Assembly (NCBI RefSeq): GCF_900155885.1 | Contig: NZ_FTMB01000003.1 | Span: forward strand, 124,001 to 188,000 | Reading direction: 5' to 3' | DNA length: 64,000 nt | Source of the DNA: Rhizobium sp. RU20A | GTDB lineage: Bacteria; Pseudomonadota; Alphaproteobacteria; Rhizobiales; Rhizobiaceae | In this document: positions 10,580 through 20,344 of the stretch, in pieces | Numbering within the stretch: position 1 is the first letter of the stretch | How the letters are laid out: the number at the start of each line of letters is the position of its first letter | Translations under genes and position numbers: made by a program | The notes under the pieces: model-generated | The model's database searches: none | What the model was told of the DNA's origin: nothing | The model's input: only the letters and a program-made list of their open reading frames with translations

Positions 10580-12816
10580 CAGAAGGTGACCTTGTAGGAG
10601 AGCGTCACCGTGCGGCCGAAGCCGTTGACGACGGTGTTGCGCGTCACACTCGCCGTCGGGTTCATGTAGTCGGTGTCGAAGAGGTTCTCGATGCCGAGGC
10701 TGAGATCGCCGGGGCCGACCTTCTTGGTGGCGGAGACGTTGACGAGGGCGGCGGCATCGAGCGTCGTCACCAACAGCGGATTGGGCGTCGGGATCTTGTC
10801 GCGACCGCTGAAGAACTCGACCTCGCCGCGGATGTTCAGACCGTTGTCGAAGGCATGGCTGGCATAGACCACGCCGCGGAAGGGCGTGGCAATGCGGTTG
10901 TTGGGAAGCCAGCTGTCGACGCGCCCGTCGCGGTTGGCATCGTAGCGGCCCTCGCGATAGGCGAGGATGGCGCCGATCGTCGTGGACGGCGCAACGGCAA
11001 ACCAGCCGGTCGCTTCCACGCCCCAGAGCTTTTCCTTCTGCTGCGATACGCGGTTGGTGGCAGGGTCGTAATTGACGCCATCCTCCGAGGTCGAGAGCCA
11101 GGCCGATACGGTGCCGCCATAGTCCGGCGTTTCCGTGCGCAGGCCCACCTCGTAGGTGTTCACGAGTTGCGGCTTCGGCGCGATGCTGGCGTAGCTCAAC
11201 GCCAAGTCCGGTGCACCGGCACCCGGGCAGGCGAGATTGCCATAGGCGTCACACAGCTCTGCCGATGTGTTGAAGCCGGCGCGGCGGGTGAAGCTGCCGA
11301 TGTCGGTGAGCGAGAAGCCCTGCGAGAAACCGCCGAAGAGCTGCGCATCGTCCGTGAGGTCGAAGGTGGCGCCGGCGTTGAAGGTCCAGTCGTCGTATTC
11401 GAACGTGCCACCACCGACGGAAATCGCGGGATAGGCGCGGTTGATGTAATAGACGGCCGGCCGCGTGAAGCTCTCGACGTCGAGGAAATAGCGCTCGTAG
11501 CGCAGGCCGCCCTGCAGCTTCAGCCGGTCGGTGACGGGGACCTGAAGCTGGGCGAAGGCGGCGACAGAATCCTGGCTGAGCGGCGTCATCGTGTTCCAGC
11601 CGTTGAGCAGGACCTGGCTGGTTTCGTCGCGCACGTAATCTAGTCCCCAGGTGAGCGCCATGCCCTCCCTGACGTCGTCGAGTGGCGTATCGACGGTCGC
11701 GTTGACACCCGTGCGCCTTGTCTGCAGCGTTGTCTGGTTGAAGCTCGCCACGGGGTTGGCGGGGTCACCGGAATAATAGACCTGGTTGTTGACGGCATCG
11801 AACTGCGTGAAGGGGAAGCGCTTGTTGATGTCGTTGTGGAACAGGCGGATGTTCAGCCCGCCGAGCAGGAAATCCGTGTCGGAATACTGGGCGCTGAAAT
11901 AACGCGACTTTTCGGTGACCGGCAATCCGGTGTAGGGCGCATTGAAGAAGGGCACGGCGGGCCGCGCGAGGTAGTTGGTGAAATAGTCCGGGGACTGGTC
12001 GAGGTTCACCGTCTCCGCGGACACTTCGATTCGCTTGGAACCGTCGATGTCGTAGCCGAGCCGGCCGTAGAGATTGCCGTAGGTGGTGCGGTCGCCGCCG
12101 CCCTGCCCCAGCATGGCGTCGGAGGGCAGCTCGCGGCCCTTGCCGTCATAGGTGCGGCGCACCTTGCGGCCGTTGGCGGAGACGAAATAATCGAGATCGC
12201 CGATCTTCTGCTCCACGGAGATGGTTGCTTCCGGGCCGATCGACTTGCCGACATTTTCGGTAAAGGCGCGGGCGCGGGTCTCCACCGTGATCTTCGGCGT
12301 GTCGTCCTCGCTTTTGCGGGTGATGAAATTGATGGTGCCGCCGGTGGCGCCGGAGCCGTAGAGGCTGCTGGCACCGTTCACCACCTCGATGCGCTCGACG
12401 CGGGAGAGGTCGATCAGCGACAGCACGCGCGAGACGTCGCGCAGCGGCGTGTTGCGCGGAATGCCGTCGACGAGCACCAGAACGCCACGGCCGCGGAAGG
12501 TTTCCGAGGCGCCCGAAAGCGTCTGGTTGCCGATCGAAAAGCCTGGAACGACGCGCGAGATGAGCCGGGCCGGATCGGTCGTCACCCGCATCTCCGCCTC
12601 GATCGTGTCGCGATCGATGACGGCGACGGAACCGGGGATGGCCGAGATCGGCTGTTCGGTGCGCCCCGCGGTAACGACGACGGCATCGAGCCGCGTCGTG
12701 GATGTCGCATCCTCAGCCCACGCCTCGCCGCCCGCTCCCGGCCATGTCGGCCCGACAAAAGCCACCGACGAGAGCGCTGCGCCCAGCACAAAATTCCGCA
12801 CCATAGTCATCCCCAT
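10579..12816 (-). CDS. TonB-dependent siderophore receptor (RhtA/IutA-like)
   Basis: A 745-aa outer-membrane receptor. It has a signal peptide (cleavage near A-W-A-E-D, about residue 34), a TonB box L-D-A-V-V-V-T-A (43-50), a plug domain with V-L-V-D-G-I-P, R-I-E-V-V-N-G-A-S-S-L-Y-G and T-G-G-T-I-N-F-I, and a 22-strand barrel ending in an aromatic (K-V-T-F). The plug, with Q-T-L-S-G-A-S-E and the P-L-R-D-V-S-R stretch, resembles receptors for hydroxamate-citrate siderophores such as rhizobactin 1021 and aerobactin. It heads an operon with the small protein and permease and is divergent from the AraC gene, which probably activates it under iron limitation. Confidence 0.88.
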   Translation of the reverse strand: MGMTMVRNFVLGAALSSVAFVGPTWPGAGGEAWAEDATSTTRLDAVVVTAGRTEQPISAIPGSVAVIDRDTIEAEMRVTTDPARLISRVVPGFSIGNQTLSGASETFRGRGVLVLVDGIPRNTPLRDVSRVLSLIDLSRVERIEVVNGASSLYGSGATGGTINFITRKSEDDTPKITVETRARAFTENVGKSIGPEATISVEQKIGDLDYFVSANGRKVRRTYDGKGRELPSDAMLGQGGGDRTTYGNLYGRLGYDIDGSKRIEVSAETVNLDQSPDYFTNYLARPAVPFFNAPYTGLPVTEKSRYFSAQYSDTDFLLGGLNIRLFHNDINKRFPFTQFDAVNNQVYYSGDPANPVASFNQTTLQTRRTGVNATVDTPLDDVREGMALTWGLDYVRDETSQVLLNGWNTMTPLSQDSVAAFAQLQVPVTDRLKLQGGLRYERYFLDVESFTRPAVYYINRAYPAISVGGGTFEYDDWTFNAGATFDLTDDAQLFGGFSQGFSLTDIGSFTRRAGFNTSAELCDAYGNLACPGAGAPDLALSYASIAPKPQLVNTYEVGLRTETPDYGGTVSAWLSTSEDGVNYDPATNRVSQQKEKLWGVEATGWFAVAPSTTIGAILAYREGRYDANRDGRVDSWLPNNRIATPFRGVVYASHAFDNGLNIRGEVEFFSGRDKIPTPNPLLVTTLDAAALVNVSATKKVGPGDLSLGIENLFDTDYMNPTASVTRNTVVNGFGRTVTLSYKVTF

Positions 12817-13003
12817 ACATCAGGCCCGCTATTGCCGGCCGCACACACCCCGTCCGCCGGTGCGCGCACGGCGCAAAAACGGATTGACGAAACAAGATAA
12901 TTTTAGTCATGTTTAGAGACAGGGCACCGGCCGGTTCTTGGACGCCAGCGGCGAGCGCTTGGACAAAAGCGAACACAGAGCAGATTTTTTCCGGGAGACA
13001 GCG

Positions 13004-13975
13004 ATGACGGCGCATGACCGCCCCTTGGCACGATGCCTCACGGGCACGTTTCGACGCCGCGTGCTGAACAGCGACGGCCTTGCCGCAAGCGAGGGGCGCC
13101 GCCTCTATGAGGACCTTGCCGGGGAATTCCTCAACGTGCCCGTCATCGTCGAGGCGGCCGATGCGGCCTTTTCATCGGTGCGCGCCCTCATCTGGCGGCA
13201 TGCGACGCTCCATCTCCTCACGCTCATCTGCGGGCCGGCGTCCCTCGATCTGACGATGATAGCGGGCGGCAAGGCGGGAACGCTGATGGTGCGGGCCATG
13301 GATGGCAGCCTGGCGGCCGAGAGCCCGACGGCCCGCCTCGCGGCGGAGCGCGGCGGCATTCTCATCCTGCCGGCCGGCGAGCGAACCCGGTATCGCCTCT
13401 CGGCGGGCGGGCGGATCGACATCGCCTTTCTTCCCGACGGAACAGCGCCGCAGGCCCAGCTGCTGCGGGGCCTGCACCATCGCAGTTTCAGTCCTTCCTG
13501 CCTGCCGCTGCAATTGCTGATCGGCTATGCCGGTTATCTGCTGCAACGCGACTGCGAGACGGAGGCGGAGGCGGACCTGTTGGTCTCGCATTTCCACACG
13601 CTCCTGCCTCTGCTGGCCGCCACGGTGCACCGTCCTTCCGAAGCGGATCGGGGGGCAAGCCGCCTCCAGGCCATTCGCCGGACCATCGAGGAGCGGATGA
13701 CGGAGAGCCAGCTCAGCGTCGAGACCATCGCCGCCCTCCACGGCGTGACGGCGCGCACGGTGCAGAAGCTCTTCCAGCAGGAGGGAACGACGTTTTCCCG
13801 GCACCTGCGCGAACGGCGGCTGGACGCCGCCCGCCAGAGGATCGCGCTCGGCGACCCCACCCAGCCGATCAACCGCATCGCCTACGATGTCGGCTTCAGC
13901 GACCTGTCCTATTTCAACCGCAGCTTCATGGCCCGCTACGGCCAGCGCCCCAGCGACATGCGCGGGCGGCGGTGA
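13004..13975 (+). CDS. AraC-family regulator of the siderophore locus
   Basis: A 323-aa regulator with a poorly conserved N-terminal sensor half and two C-terminal AraC helix-turn-helix motifs: S-V-E-T-I-A-A-L-H-G-V-T-A-R-T-V-Q (about 235) and I-A-Y-D-V-G-F-S-D-L-S-Y-F-N-R-S-F (about 290), followed by the usual Y-G-Q-R-P. The ATG at 13004 has GGGAGA about 7 bases upstream; an in-frame ATG at 12938 would add 22 residues. It diverges from the receptor operon, like RhrA-type activators that respond to the siderophore. The 187-base gap holds an A+T-rich patch (about 12867-12915) likely to contain both promoters; no clear Fur or RirA box was recognised. Confidence 0.85.
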   Translation: MTAHDRPLARCLTGTFRRRVLNSDGLAASEGRRLYEDLAGEFLNVPVIVEAADAAFSSVRALIWRHATLHLLTLICGPASLDLTMIAGGKAGTLMVRAMDGSLAAESPTARLAAERGGILILPAGERTRYRLSAGGRIDIAFLPDGTAPQAQLLRGLHHRSFSPSCLPLQLLIGYAGYLLQRDCETEAEADLLVSHFHTLLPLLAATVHRPSEADRGASRLQAIRRTIEERMTESQLSVETIAALHGVTARTVQKLFQQEGTTFSRHLRERRLDAARQRIALGDPTQPINRIAYDVGFSDLSYFNRSFMARYGQRPSDMRGRR

Positions 13976-13994
13976 CGGAGGCCGTCCGGGGCCA

Positions 13995-15578
13995 TCACGC
14001 CGCCTTGGCGACGTGATATTCCTTGATCGCAGCCATCTTGATGGCCGGGTAGCGTTCGGCTTCGTAACGCAGCGAGAAACTGTCCTGGGCGAGGAAGACC
14101 GGGTCGCCGTCGAGGTCGCGGGCGATGTCGCCGCGGCGGACGGTGACGAATTTTTCCAGATCTTCGGCCTTCTCCGCCGAAATCCAGCGGCAGACGGAAA
14201 AGCGCGACATTTCGAAGGAGACCGGCAGGCCGTATTCCTGCTGCAGGCGCTCCTTGAGAACGTCGAGCTGCAGGGCGCCGACGACGCCCACGATGGCGGG
14301 CGAGCCGTCTTCGGGCGAGAAGAGCTGCACGACGCCTTCTTCGGCCATCTGCTGGAGCGCTTCCTTCAGCTTCTTGGCCTTCATCGCATCTTCCAGCCGC
14401 ACGCGACGCAGGATTTCCGGCGAGAAGTTCGGCACGCCCTGGAAGACCAGCGCCTCGCCTTCCGTCAGAGTGTCGCCGATGCGCAGTGTGCCGTGGTTGG
14501 GAATGCCCACCACGTCGCCGGCATAGGCCGTGTCGGCGAGCTGGCGCTGCGAGGCGAAGAAGAACTGCGGCGCGGTGAGGCCGAGCTGCTTGCCGGTGCG
14601 GGCGAGCCTGGCCTTCATGCCGCGCTCCAGCTTGCCGGAGCAGATGCGGGCAAAGGCGATGCGGTCGCGGTGGTTGGGGTCCATGTTCGCCTGGATCTTG
14701 AAGACGAAGGCCGTCATCTTCTCTTCGGCCGCATGCACGGTGCGCACATCGGCTACTTGGTCGCGTGGCGGCGGGGCGAAATCGCCGAGCGCGTTGATGA
14801 GGTCGCGCACGCCGAAGTTCCGGAGCGCCGAACCGAAAAAGACCGGCGTCATGTGCCCTTCGAGGAAGCTCTGGCGATCGAAGGGGCGGCAGGCTTCGCG
14901 CGCCAGCTCCACCTCAGCGATGAAGGCCTCGCGCTCGTTTTCCGGCAGGCGGCTCGCCACGGCCTGCGGGCCGTTGACCTTCGTGGGAACGACCTCGGTA
15001 TCCGAACCGCGTACGGTGTTTTCGGCCAGCGTATAGGAGCCGCAGAAGGTCTTGGAGCGGCCGATTGGCCAGGTGACCGGCGCGGTATCCAGCGCCAGCT
15101 TTTCCTCGACCTCGTCCAGAATCTCGAAGGGATCGCGGCTCTCGCGGTCCATCTTGTTGATGAAGGTGATGATCGGGATGTCGCGCATGCGGCAGACTTC
15201 GAAGAGCTTGAGCGTACGCGGCTCGATGCCCTTGGCGGCGTCGATGACCATGACGGCCGCATCCACCGCCGTCAGCGTGCGATAGGTGTCGTCGGCGAAG
15301 TCTTCGTGGCCGGGCGTATCGAGAATGTTGAAGACATTGCCATCATATTCGAAGGTCATCACCGAGGTCACGACCGAGATGCCGCGCTCGCGCTCGATCT
15401 TCATCCAGTCGGAGCGCGTCTGGATGCGGTCCTTCTTGGCCTTCACCTCGCCGGCAAGCTGAATGGCGCCGCCGAACAGCAGCAGCTTTTCCGTCAGCGT
15501 GGTCTTGCCGGCGTCCGGGTGCGCGATGATCGCGAAGGTGCGGCGGCGGGAGACCGCCTCGGCGAGTGTTTCCGTCAT
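13995..15578 (-). CDS. prfC: peptide chain release factor 3
   Basis: A 527-aa translational GTPase that removes RF1/RF2 from the ribosome after peptide release. It has the G1 motif [11 protein letters not shown]3 D-T-P-G-H-E-D-F and G4 N-K-M-D-R-E, followed by the RF3-specific domain II/III region. Length agrees with the family (E. coli RF3 is 529 aa). It is convergent with the AraC gene and divergent from dut with a 94-base gap. Confidence 0.95.
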   Translation of the reverse strand: MTETLAEAVSRRRTFAIIAHPDAGKTTLTEKLLLFGGAIQLAGEVKAKKDRIQTRSDWMKIERERGISVVTSVMTFEYDGNVFNILDTPGHEDFADDTYRTLTAVDAAVMVIDAAKGIEPRTLKLFEVCRMRDIPIITFINKMDRESRDPFEILDEVEEKLALDTAPVTWPIGRSKTFCGSYTLAENTVRGSDTEVVPTKVNGPQAVASRLPENEREAFIAEVELAREACRPFDRQSFLEGHMTPVFFGSALRNFGVRDLINALGDFAPPPRDQVADVRTVHAAEEKMTAFVFKIQANMDPNHRDRIAFARICSGKLERGMKARLARTGKQLGLTAPQFFFASQRQLADTAYAGDVVGIPNHGTLRIGDTLTEGEALVFQGVPNFSPEILRRVRLEDAMKAKKLKEALQQMAEEGVVQLFSPEDGSPAIVGVVGALQLDVLKERLQQEYGLPVSFEMSRFSVCRWISAEKAEDLEKFVTVRRGDIARDLDGDPVFLAQDSFSLRYEAERYPAIKMAAIKEYHVAKAA

Positions 15579-15672
15579 GGTGGCTTCAAATCCTGTGAGT
15601 TGGGCGCGTCTTTACAGGCTTGAGGCCCAAGATGCAATTGACGGCCCGCCGCCGCGAAAGGCTTATGGCGGC

Positions 15673-16146
15673 ATGACCGAGACAGCCCGCCGCCCGCTTC
15701 TTGTCCTCAAACGCCTGCCGCATGGCGAGGGCCTTGCCCTGCCGCGCTACGAGACCGCGGGCGCCGCCGGCATGGATCTTGCCGCAGCGGTCACGGCCGA
15801 TGCGCCCATCAGCCTTGCGCCCGGCGAACGCGCGCTGGTGCCGACCGGCTTCATCTTCGAGGTGCCAGACGGTTTCGAAATGCAGATCCGCCCGCGCTCA
15901 GGCCTTGCCTTCAAGCACGGCATCACCTGCCTCAACACGCCCGGCACCATCGACAGCGACTATCGCGGCGAGGTGAAGGTGCTGCTGGTCAATCTCGGCG
16001 AGGCGCCTTTCGTGATCGAGCGCGGCATGCGGATCGCCCAAGCCGTGGTTGCGCCGGTCACGCAGGTTGAAGTGGCGGAAAGCGACGCGGTCAGCGAAAC
16101 CGCCCGCGGTGCCGGCGGCTTCGGCTCCACCGGCACCGGCATCTAG
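15673..16146 (+). CDS. dut: deoxyuridine 5'-triphosphate nucleotidohydrolase
   Basis: A 157-aa trimeric dUTPase that hydrolyses dUTP to dUMP and pyrophosphate, keeping uracil out of DNA. All five motifs are visible: A-G-A-A-G-M-D-L near residue 30, [17 protein letters not shown]-x-A-Q-A-V and the glycine-rich tail [10 protein letters not shown]. The ATG at 15673 gives the usual family length; the open frame extends upstream, but that part overlaps prfC and has no family sequence. The last four bases overlap the convergent hydrolase gene. Confidence 0.95.
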   Translation: MTETARRPLLVLKRLPHGEGLALPRYETAGAAGMDLAAAVTADAPISLAPGERALVPTGFIFEVPDGFEMQIRPRSGLAFKHGITCLNTPGTIDSDYRGEVKVLLVNLGEAPFVIERGMRIAQAVVAPVTQVEVAESDAVSETARGAGGFGSTGTGI

Positions 16147-16733
16147 GACACTTTCAACGCCCCCTTCGGCGCCACCGCGAATTCGAGGTCGCTGCAGCGC
16201 ACGAGGCGCACGGTGTGGGCGCCGGCCGAGAATCCTTCGAGGATTCGGTTATGGTGGCCGATGACCTGGGTGTAGGACCAGCCGCCCATGTCGATCGACA
16301 TCTGGCCATCGGACAGCAGCGTCACGTCGAAGCCATAGGAGACGGCGCGGCGCACCGTGGTATCGATGCAGAAGGGCGTGAGCGCGCCGCCGATCACCAG
16401 GTGCGATATGTCCAGCGTTCGCAGCGCATCCAGAAGCGTCGTCCCGTGAAAGGCGTCGCAGGCGGCCTTGACGACGACATGGTCGGACTCTTCCGGCATG
16501 AATTCGGCCCGCAACTGCCAGCCTGGGCTGCCGGCTGTCAGGTGCGGGTCAGCGGCGTCCTCATGCTGGACGAAGACGACCGGAACCTCGGCCTCGCGGG
16601 CCTTGCGTGTCACCGTGCCGAGACGGGCCGCGACCGTATCATAGGCGCGGTCGAGCGTGCGCTGGCGGCGCGGCTGCGCCTGACCCGCGACGATTCCCAC
16701 CTGCATGTCGATCAGGACGAGCGCTGTCGTCAT
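16143..16733 (-). CDS. isochorismatase-family cysteine hydrolase
   Basis: A 196-aa alpha/beta hydrolase of the isochorismatase/nicotinamidase superfamily. The catalytic triad can be placed at D9 (V-L-I-D-M-Q), K89 (H-V-V-V-K-A) and C122 ([12 protein letters not shown]), and the last motif includes the cis-peptide neighbourhood G-A-L-T. Members hydrolyse C-N or ether bonds in many small molecules; the substrate here is not evident. It is convergent with dut (4-base overlap) and divergent from the LysE gene. Confidence 0.88.
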   Translation of the reverse strand: MTTALVLIDMQVGIVAGQAQPRRQRTLDRAYDTVAARLGTVTRKAREAEVPVVFVQHEDAADPHLTAGSPGWQLRAEFMPEESDHVVVKAACDAFHGTTLLDALRTLDISHLVIGGALTPFCIDTTVRRAVSYGFDVTLLSDGQMSIDMGGWSYTQVIGHHNRILEGFSAGAHTVRLVRCSDLEFAVAPKGALKVS

Positions 16734-16881
16734 GGCTGTCTCCCTGTCTGAGGGCCCCGATAGGCCAAATGTCCTTGTCGGGAACGCATGGCGGCCGGAT
16801 GGGTTTCATGCGGCCATCTTTGCAAAAGGGCCGCGCGGGCGTAAGACGGGGCACTATCCTTCCAATCCTTCGGGGACGCCG

Positions 16882-17499
16882 ATGAGCATCACAACGCTGC
16901 TGGCCTACAGTCTCGCGCTCTTCATCGCCGCCGCCATTCCCGGACCGGGCATGACGGCGATCGTGGCGCGCGCGCTTGGCACCGGCTTTCGCGAAACCTT
17001 CTTCATGGGGCTCGGGCTCATTCTGGGCGATCTCGTCTACCTCACCGCGGCCGTGCTCGGCCTTGCCGTGATTGCGGAAACCTTTGCAGGCGTCTTCCTC
17101 GCCATCAAGATCATCGGTGCCCTGTATCTCGCCTATGTCGGCTGGAAGCTCTGGACCGCCGGCATCCTGCCGCAGGAGGTCGCCGCCCGCGCGCCGTCCA
17201 GTCCGGCCGCCGCCTTCCTATCCGGCCTGCTCGTCACGCTCGGCAACCCCAAGACCATGCTCTTCTATCTGGCGCTGACGCCGACGCTGATCGACATCGC
17301 GCACGTGACGGCCATCGATTACGCCATCCTGATCGTTGCGACCGCGCTGGTGCTGCTGGCCGTTCTCCTGCCTTATATCCTGCTTGCCAGCCGGGCCCGT
17401 CTGCTGCTGGCCCGCCCGCAGGCCCTGAAGATCCTGAACCGCACGGCGGGCAGCATTCTGGCCGGCACCGCGGCCTACATGATCGCCAAGGCCGCCTGA
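16882..17499 (+). CDS. LysE/RhtB-family amino-acid exporter
   Basis: A 205-aa membrane protein with about six helices. It carries the family signature near the N-terminus (I-P-G-P-G-M) and the G-N-P-K-T-M-L-F-Y motif in the middle. LysE/RhtB proteins export amino acids or their derivatives. The ATG at 16882 places the first helix at the very N-terminus, as usual; the open frame upstream is not family-like. It precedes cysK by about 140 bases on the same strand, but a link to cysteine or O-acetylserine export is only a guess. Confidence 0.85.
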   Translation: MSITTLLAYSLALFIAAAIPGPGMTAIVARALGTGFRETFFMGLGLILGDLVYLTAAVLGLAVIAETFAGVFLAIKIIGALYLAYVGWKLWTAGILPQEVAARAPSSPAAAFLSGLLVTLGNPKTMLFYLALTPTLIDIAHVTAIDYAILIVATALVLLAVLLPYILLASRARLLLARPQALKILNRTAGSILAGTAAYMIAKAA

Positions 17500-17638
17500 A
17501 ACGGTTGTTCGCCAAAGCGTCGTTTGCTAGGCGAAAATTCTCGTGAGCGGCATATTCCCTGTCCGGCCGGGACTGGCAAGGGGGCCGGCGAAACCCTATT
17601 CTCCCTTCACCTCAACAGGATCAACAGGGGAGACATCC

Positions 17639-18607
17639 ATGTCGGAGACACGCAAGCCGGGCCGCGGGCGCATCTACAATTCGATCACCGAGACCATTGG
17701 CGACACGCCCATCGTTCGACTGGACAAGCTGGCCGCCGAAAAGGGCGTGAAGGCGCATCTGCTCGCCAAGCTCGAATTCTTCAACCCGATCGCCTCCGTC
17801 AAAGACCGTATCGGCGTTGCCATGATCGAAAGCCTGGAAGCCCAGGGCAAGATCACGCCCGGCAAGACGACGCTGGTCGAGCCGACCTCCGGCAATACCG
17901 GCATCGCACTCGCCTTCGTTGCCGCGGCCAAGGGCTACAAGCTCATCCTCACCATGCCCGAGACCATGTCGATCGAACGGCGCAAGATGCTGGCGCTTCT
18001 CGGCGCGGAACTGGTGCTGACCGAAGGCGCCAAGGGCATGAAGGGCGCCATCGCCAAGGCGCAGGAACTGGTCGAGACGCTGCCGGACGCCATCATTCCC
18101 CAGCAATTCGAAAACCCCGCCAACCCGGAAATCCACCGCAAGACAACGGCGCTGGAAATCTGGAACGATACGGACGGCGCGGTCGATATTCTCGTTGCCG
18201 GCATCGGCACGGGCGGTACGATCACCGGCGCGGGGCAGGTGCTGAAGCAGCACAAGGCCTCGCTGAAGGTCATCGCCGTCGAACCGACGGAATCGCCGGT
18301 TCTCTCAGGCGGCCAGCCCGGCCCCCACAAGATCCAGGGCATCGGCGCCGGCTTTGCGCCCGCCATCCTCGACACGGGCATCTATGACGAAGTGGTCACT
18401 GTCGCCAGCGCAGACGCCGTCGCTACGGCCCGCGAAGTCGCCCGCCTCGAAGGCGTGCCGGTCGGCATCTCCTCCGGCGCAGCCCTGACGGCCGCCATCG
18501 CCATCGGCCAGCGGCCGGAAAACGAGGGCAAGACGATCGTCGTCATCATCCCCTCCTTTGCCGAACGCTACCTCTCGACCGTCCTGTTCGAGGGTCTCGG
18601 CGCCTGA
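17639..18607 (+). CDS. cysK: cysteine synthase A (O-acetylserine sulfhydrylase)
   Basis: A 322-aa PLP enzyme that makes L-cysteine from O-acetylserine and sulfide. The PLP lysine is K55 in A-S-V-K-D-R-I-G; the substrate loop P-T-S-G-N-T-G-I-A and the phosphate-binding G-T-G-G-T-I-T-G are present. The ATG at 17639 follows AGGGGAGA with good spacing; an in-frame GTG upstream at 17543 would add an unconserved leader. A GC-rich hairpin lies 30 bases after the stop. Confidence 0.94.
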   Translation: MSETRKPGRGRIYNSITETIGDTPIVRLDKLAAEKGVKAHLLAKLEFFNPIASVKDRIGVAMIESLEAQGKITPGKTTLVEPTSGNTGIALAFVAAAKGYKLILTMPETMSIERRKMLALLGAELVLTEGAKGMKGAIAKAQELVETLPDAIIPQQFENPANPEIHRKTTALEIWNDTDGAVDILVAGIGTGGTITGAGQVLKQHKASLKVIAVEPTESPVLSGGQPGPHKIQGIGAGFAPAILDTGIYDEVVTVASADAVATAREVARLEGVPVGISSGAALTAAIAIGQRPENEGKTIVVIIPSFAERYLSTVLFEGLGA

Positions 18608-18637
18608 GCAACGCGTCCACGCACGCGCGAACGACGA

Positions 18638-18662
18638 GGCGCCGCCTTTGACAGGCGGCGCC
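18638..18662 (+). terminator. hairpin downstream of cysK
   Basis: Perfect 9-bp stem (18638-18646 with 18654-18662), all G/C, with a 7-base loop. There is no T-run, so termination may be weak or factor-aided. Confidence 0.5.
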
Positions 18663-18908
18663 GAGGTTGCTGACACGCCGTCGCACGTCGATGCGCTCTG
18701 TCATGTCGTGTCCCACAACACTCGTGATGCCGGGCTCAAGTATCCTGCTGGCCCCTTGTGCGGAGACAGCCATCTCGGCGCGTAAACGCGCCTCGCCGTC
18801 GCCGCGCCGTGCTTGCAGTGCGTGCCGCTCCTTGAGAAGGGACGCTGCCCCCCGATTTCGAGGGAGGGGAATGTGGCAGTGACCGGCACGTCCATTCAAG
18901 GGAAAGTC

Positions 18909-18936
18909 TTGACGAACCTGACCAGTGCCATATTTT
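18909..18936 (+). promoter_or_regulatory. sigma-70-type promoter for the histidine kinase gene
   Basis: TTGACG (18909-18914) and TATTTT (18931-18936) are separated by 16 bases, close to the housekeeping consensus. The ATG of the kinase is about 100 bases further on, which leaves a moderate untranslated leader. Confidence 0.5.
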
Positions 18937-19037
18937 AGACTTCACGGTTGGAAGGAGCGCTGTCCCGGAGAGGGGATGCACTTCGATCTGTGAGATCAGA
19001 TGCGCTTTAGGCGTGCAGGCGGAGTTCGAGTGCGCTT

Positions 19038-20084
19038 ATGACCCTGAAGACGGCGTGGTTCAGCCGCTTTCCCAATTTTGACAGGCGAGCCGAGCGCCGC
19101 ACGGCCGTGATCATCGCGGGCCACTATGCCGCCGCCGCCGGCATCTCGCTGCTGGCTGCCTTCCTTCGCCATCTTGCCGATCCCTATCTTCCGCCCGGCT
19201 TTCCGTTTTTGACCTTCTTTCCGGCAGTGATCCTCACCGGCTTCATGCTCGGCATCGGGCCTGGCACCTTTGCTGCGATCCTGTGCGGGCTGATCGCATG
19301 GGTGGTGTTCATTCCGCCGCCCGGCATTTTCGGCATGACACCGGCAGCACTGCTGGCGCTCGCCTTCTATGCCGCCATCGTCACCATCGATCTGTGGCTC
19401 ATTCATCTGCTGACCAAGGCCTTCCGCGCCGAGCGCAAGGAGCGCACCGAGAAGGAGCGGCTGGCCGACCAGCAGGACGTTCTGGCCCGCGAGCTTGATC
19501 ATCGTCTCAAGAACATCTTTGCGACCATGGGCGCGGTGATCAGCCTCTCGCAACGCCATGCGGAGACTCCGCGCGACCTCGCCGCCATGCTGCGCGACCG
19601 CATGGATGCCATGGGCCGGTCGAACCTTCTGCTGCGCGGCGTTGGCGGGCTCGAACAGGCAACCCTTGCGGCCGTGGTCGAGCAGTCTCTCGCTCCCTTT
19701 TCGCAGACGGGATCGGGCCGAATCGAGATCGCGGGGCCTGACGTGCCCCTGGTCTCGCAGGCGGTTCTTTCCCTCAGCCTCATCCTGCACGAACTCGGGA
19801 CGAACGCTGCCAAATATGGCGCGCTCTCCAGCCCGTCCGGCCTTGTCCGGGTCCAGTGGTCGATGGTCACGACCGATGACAAGGATCACGTCAGCATTGA
19901 CTGGATCGAGCGCGGCGGCCCGCCGCCCAAGCCCGCCACGAAACAGGGCTTCGGATCGACGCTGCAGCAACGCGTCATCTCCGGCATGGGCGGGCAACAG
20001 CACACGCGCCTGCCGCCGGAGGGTGCCGAGGTGCGGCTGATGCTGCCGCTTGCCGCCATCACACCGCGCGAAGACGAAGGCTGA
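19038..20084 (+). CDS. membrane sensor histidine kinase, HisKA_2/HWE type
   Basis: A 348-aa kinase. The N-terminal third has four hydrophobic helices (about 30-125) resembling the DUF4118/KdpD-like membrane domain, then a short coiled linker (about 130-150), the phosphoacceptor H155 in R-E-L-D-H-R-L-K-N, and an HWE/HisKA_2-type ATPase with H-E-L-G-T-N-A-A-K-Y-G-A-L and a G-F-G-S-T-L glycine loop. The R-x-D-H-R-L-K-N phosphoacceptor box and H-E-L-x-T-N-A-x-K-Y-G-A-L are typical of alphaproteobacterial HWE-related kinases, often tied to the general stress response. No response regulator is adjacent, so its partner is elsewhere. Confidence 0.88.
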   Translation: MTLKTAWFSRFPNFDRRAERRTAVIIAGHYAAAAGISLLAAFLRHLADPYLPPGFPFLTFFPAVILTGFMLGIGPGTFAAILCGLIAWVVFIPPPGIFGMTPAALLALAFYAAIVTIDLWLIHLLTKAFRAERKERTEKERLADQQDVLARELDHRLKNIFATMGAVISLSQRHAETPRDLAAMLRDRMDAMGRSNLLLRGVGGLEQATLAAVVEQSLAPFSQTGSGRIEIAGPDVPLVSQAVLSLSLILHELGTNAAKYGALSSPSGLVRVQWSMVTTDDKDHVSIDWIERGGPPPKPATKQGFGSTLQQRVISGMGGQQHTRLPPEGAEVRLMLPLAAITPREDEG

Positions 20085-20344
20085 CCAAAGGGGCTCGGCA
20101 CACGGGCCTGCTGGCCTGCATCCGGCCACACACCGCTCCCGCCCCGCGGCATCTCCTGAACCTCCCCACGCCCGAGCCGTCCCGGGCCGCAGCTTTAGAC
20201 TCTGCGGCCCGGGACGCTTCGTGCGTCATGCGCAAGGGCATGTCCGCTTGAAACCCCTTTGCCCGAAGACACCTTCCCCCGCTTTGACACAGGCCGGTTG
20301 CCAACGCGCCGCCCCACGCCGGCCAGAGCCACTCCGGCACCCGG

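Larger units (their letters stand above)
18608..19037. other. intergenic region cysK to histidine kinase
   Basis: About 430 bases. It holds a terminator-like hairpin near its start and a good promoter near its end. The short open frames in the middle overlap each other on both strands and none has a convincing start or known sequence, so no gene is called. Confidence 0.5.

Noticed and set aside
12867-12915. possible Fur or RirA box between the siderophore receptor and AraC genes
   Set aside because: The A+T-rich patch has only 4-base inverted pieces (TGAC/GTCA) with the wrong spacing; no match to a known iron box could be shown.
18546-18899. minus-strand open frame between cysK and the histidine kinase
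   Set aside because: It overlaps the end of cysK and a hairpin, has no conserved sequence, and competes with several other chance frames.
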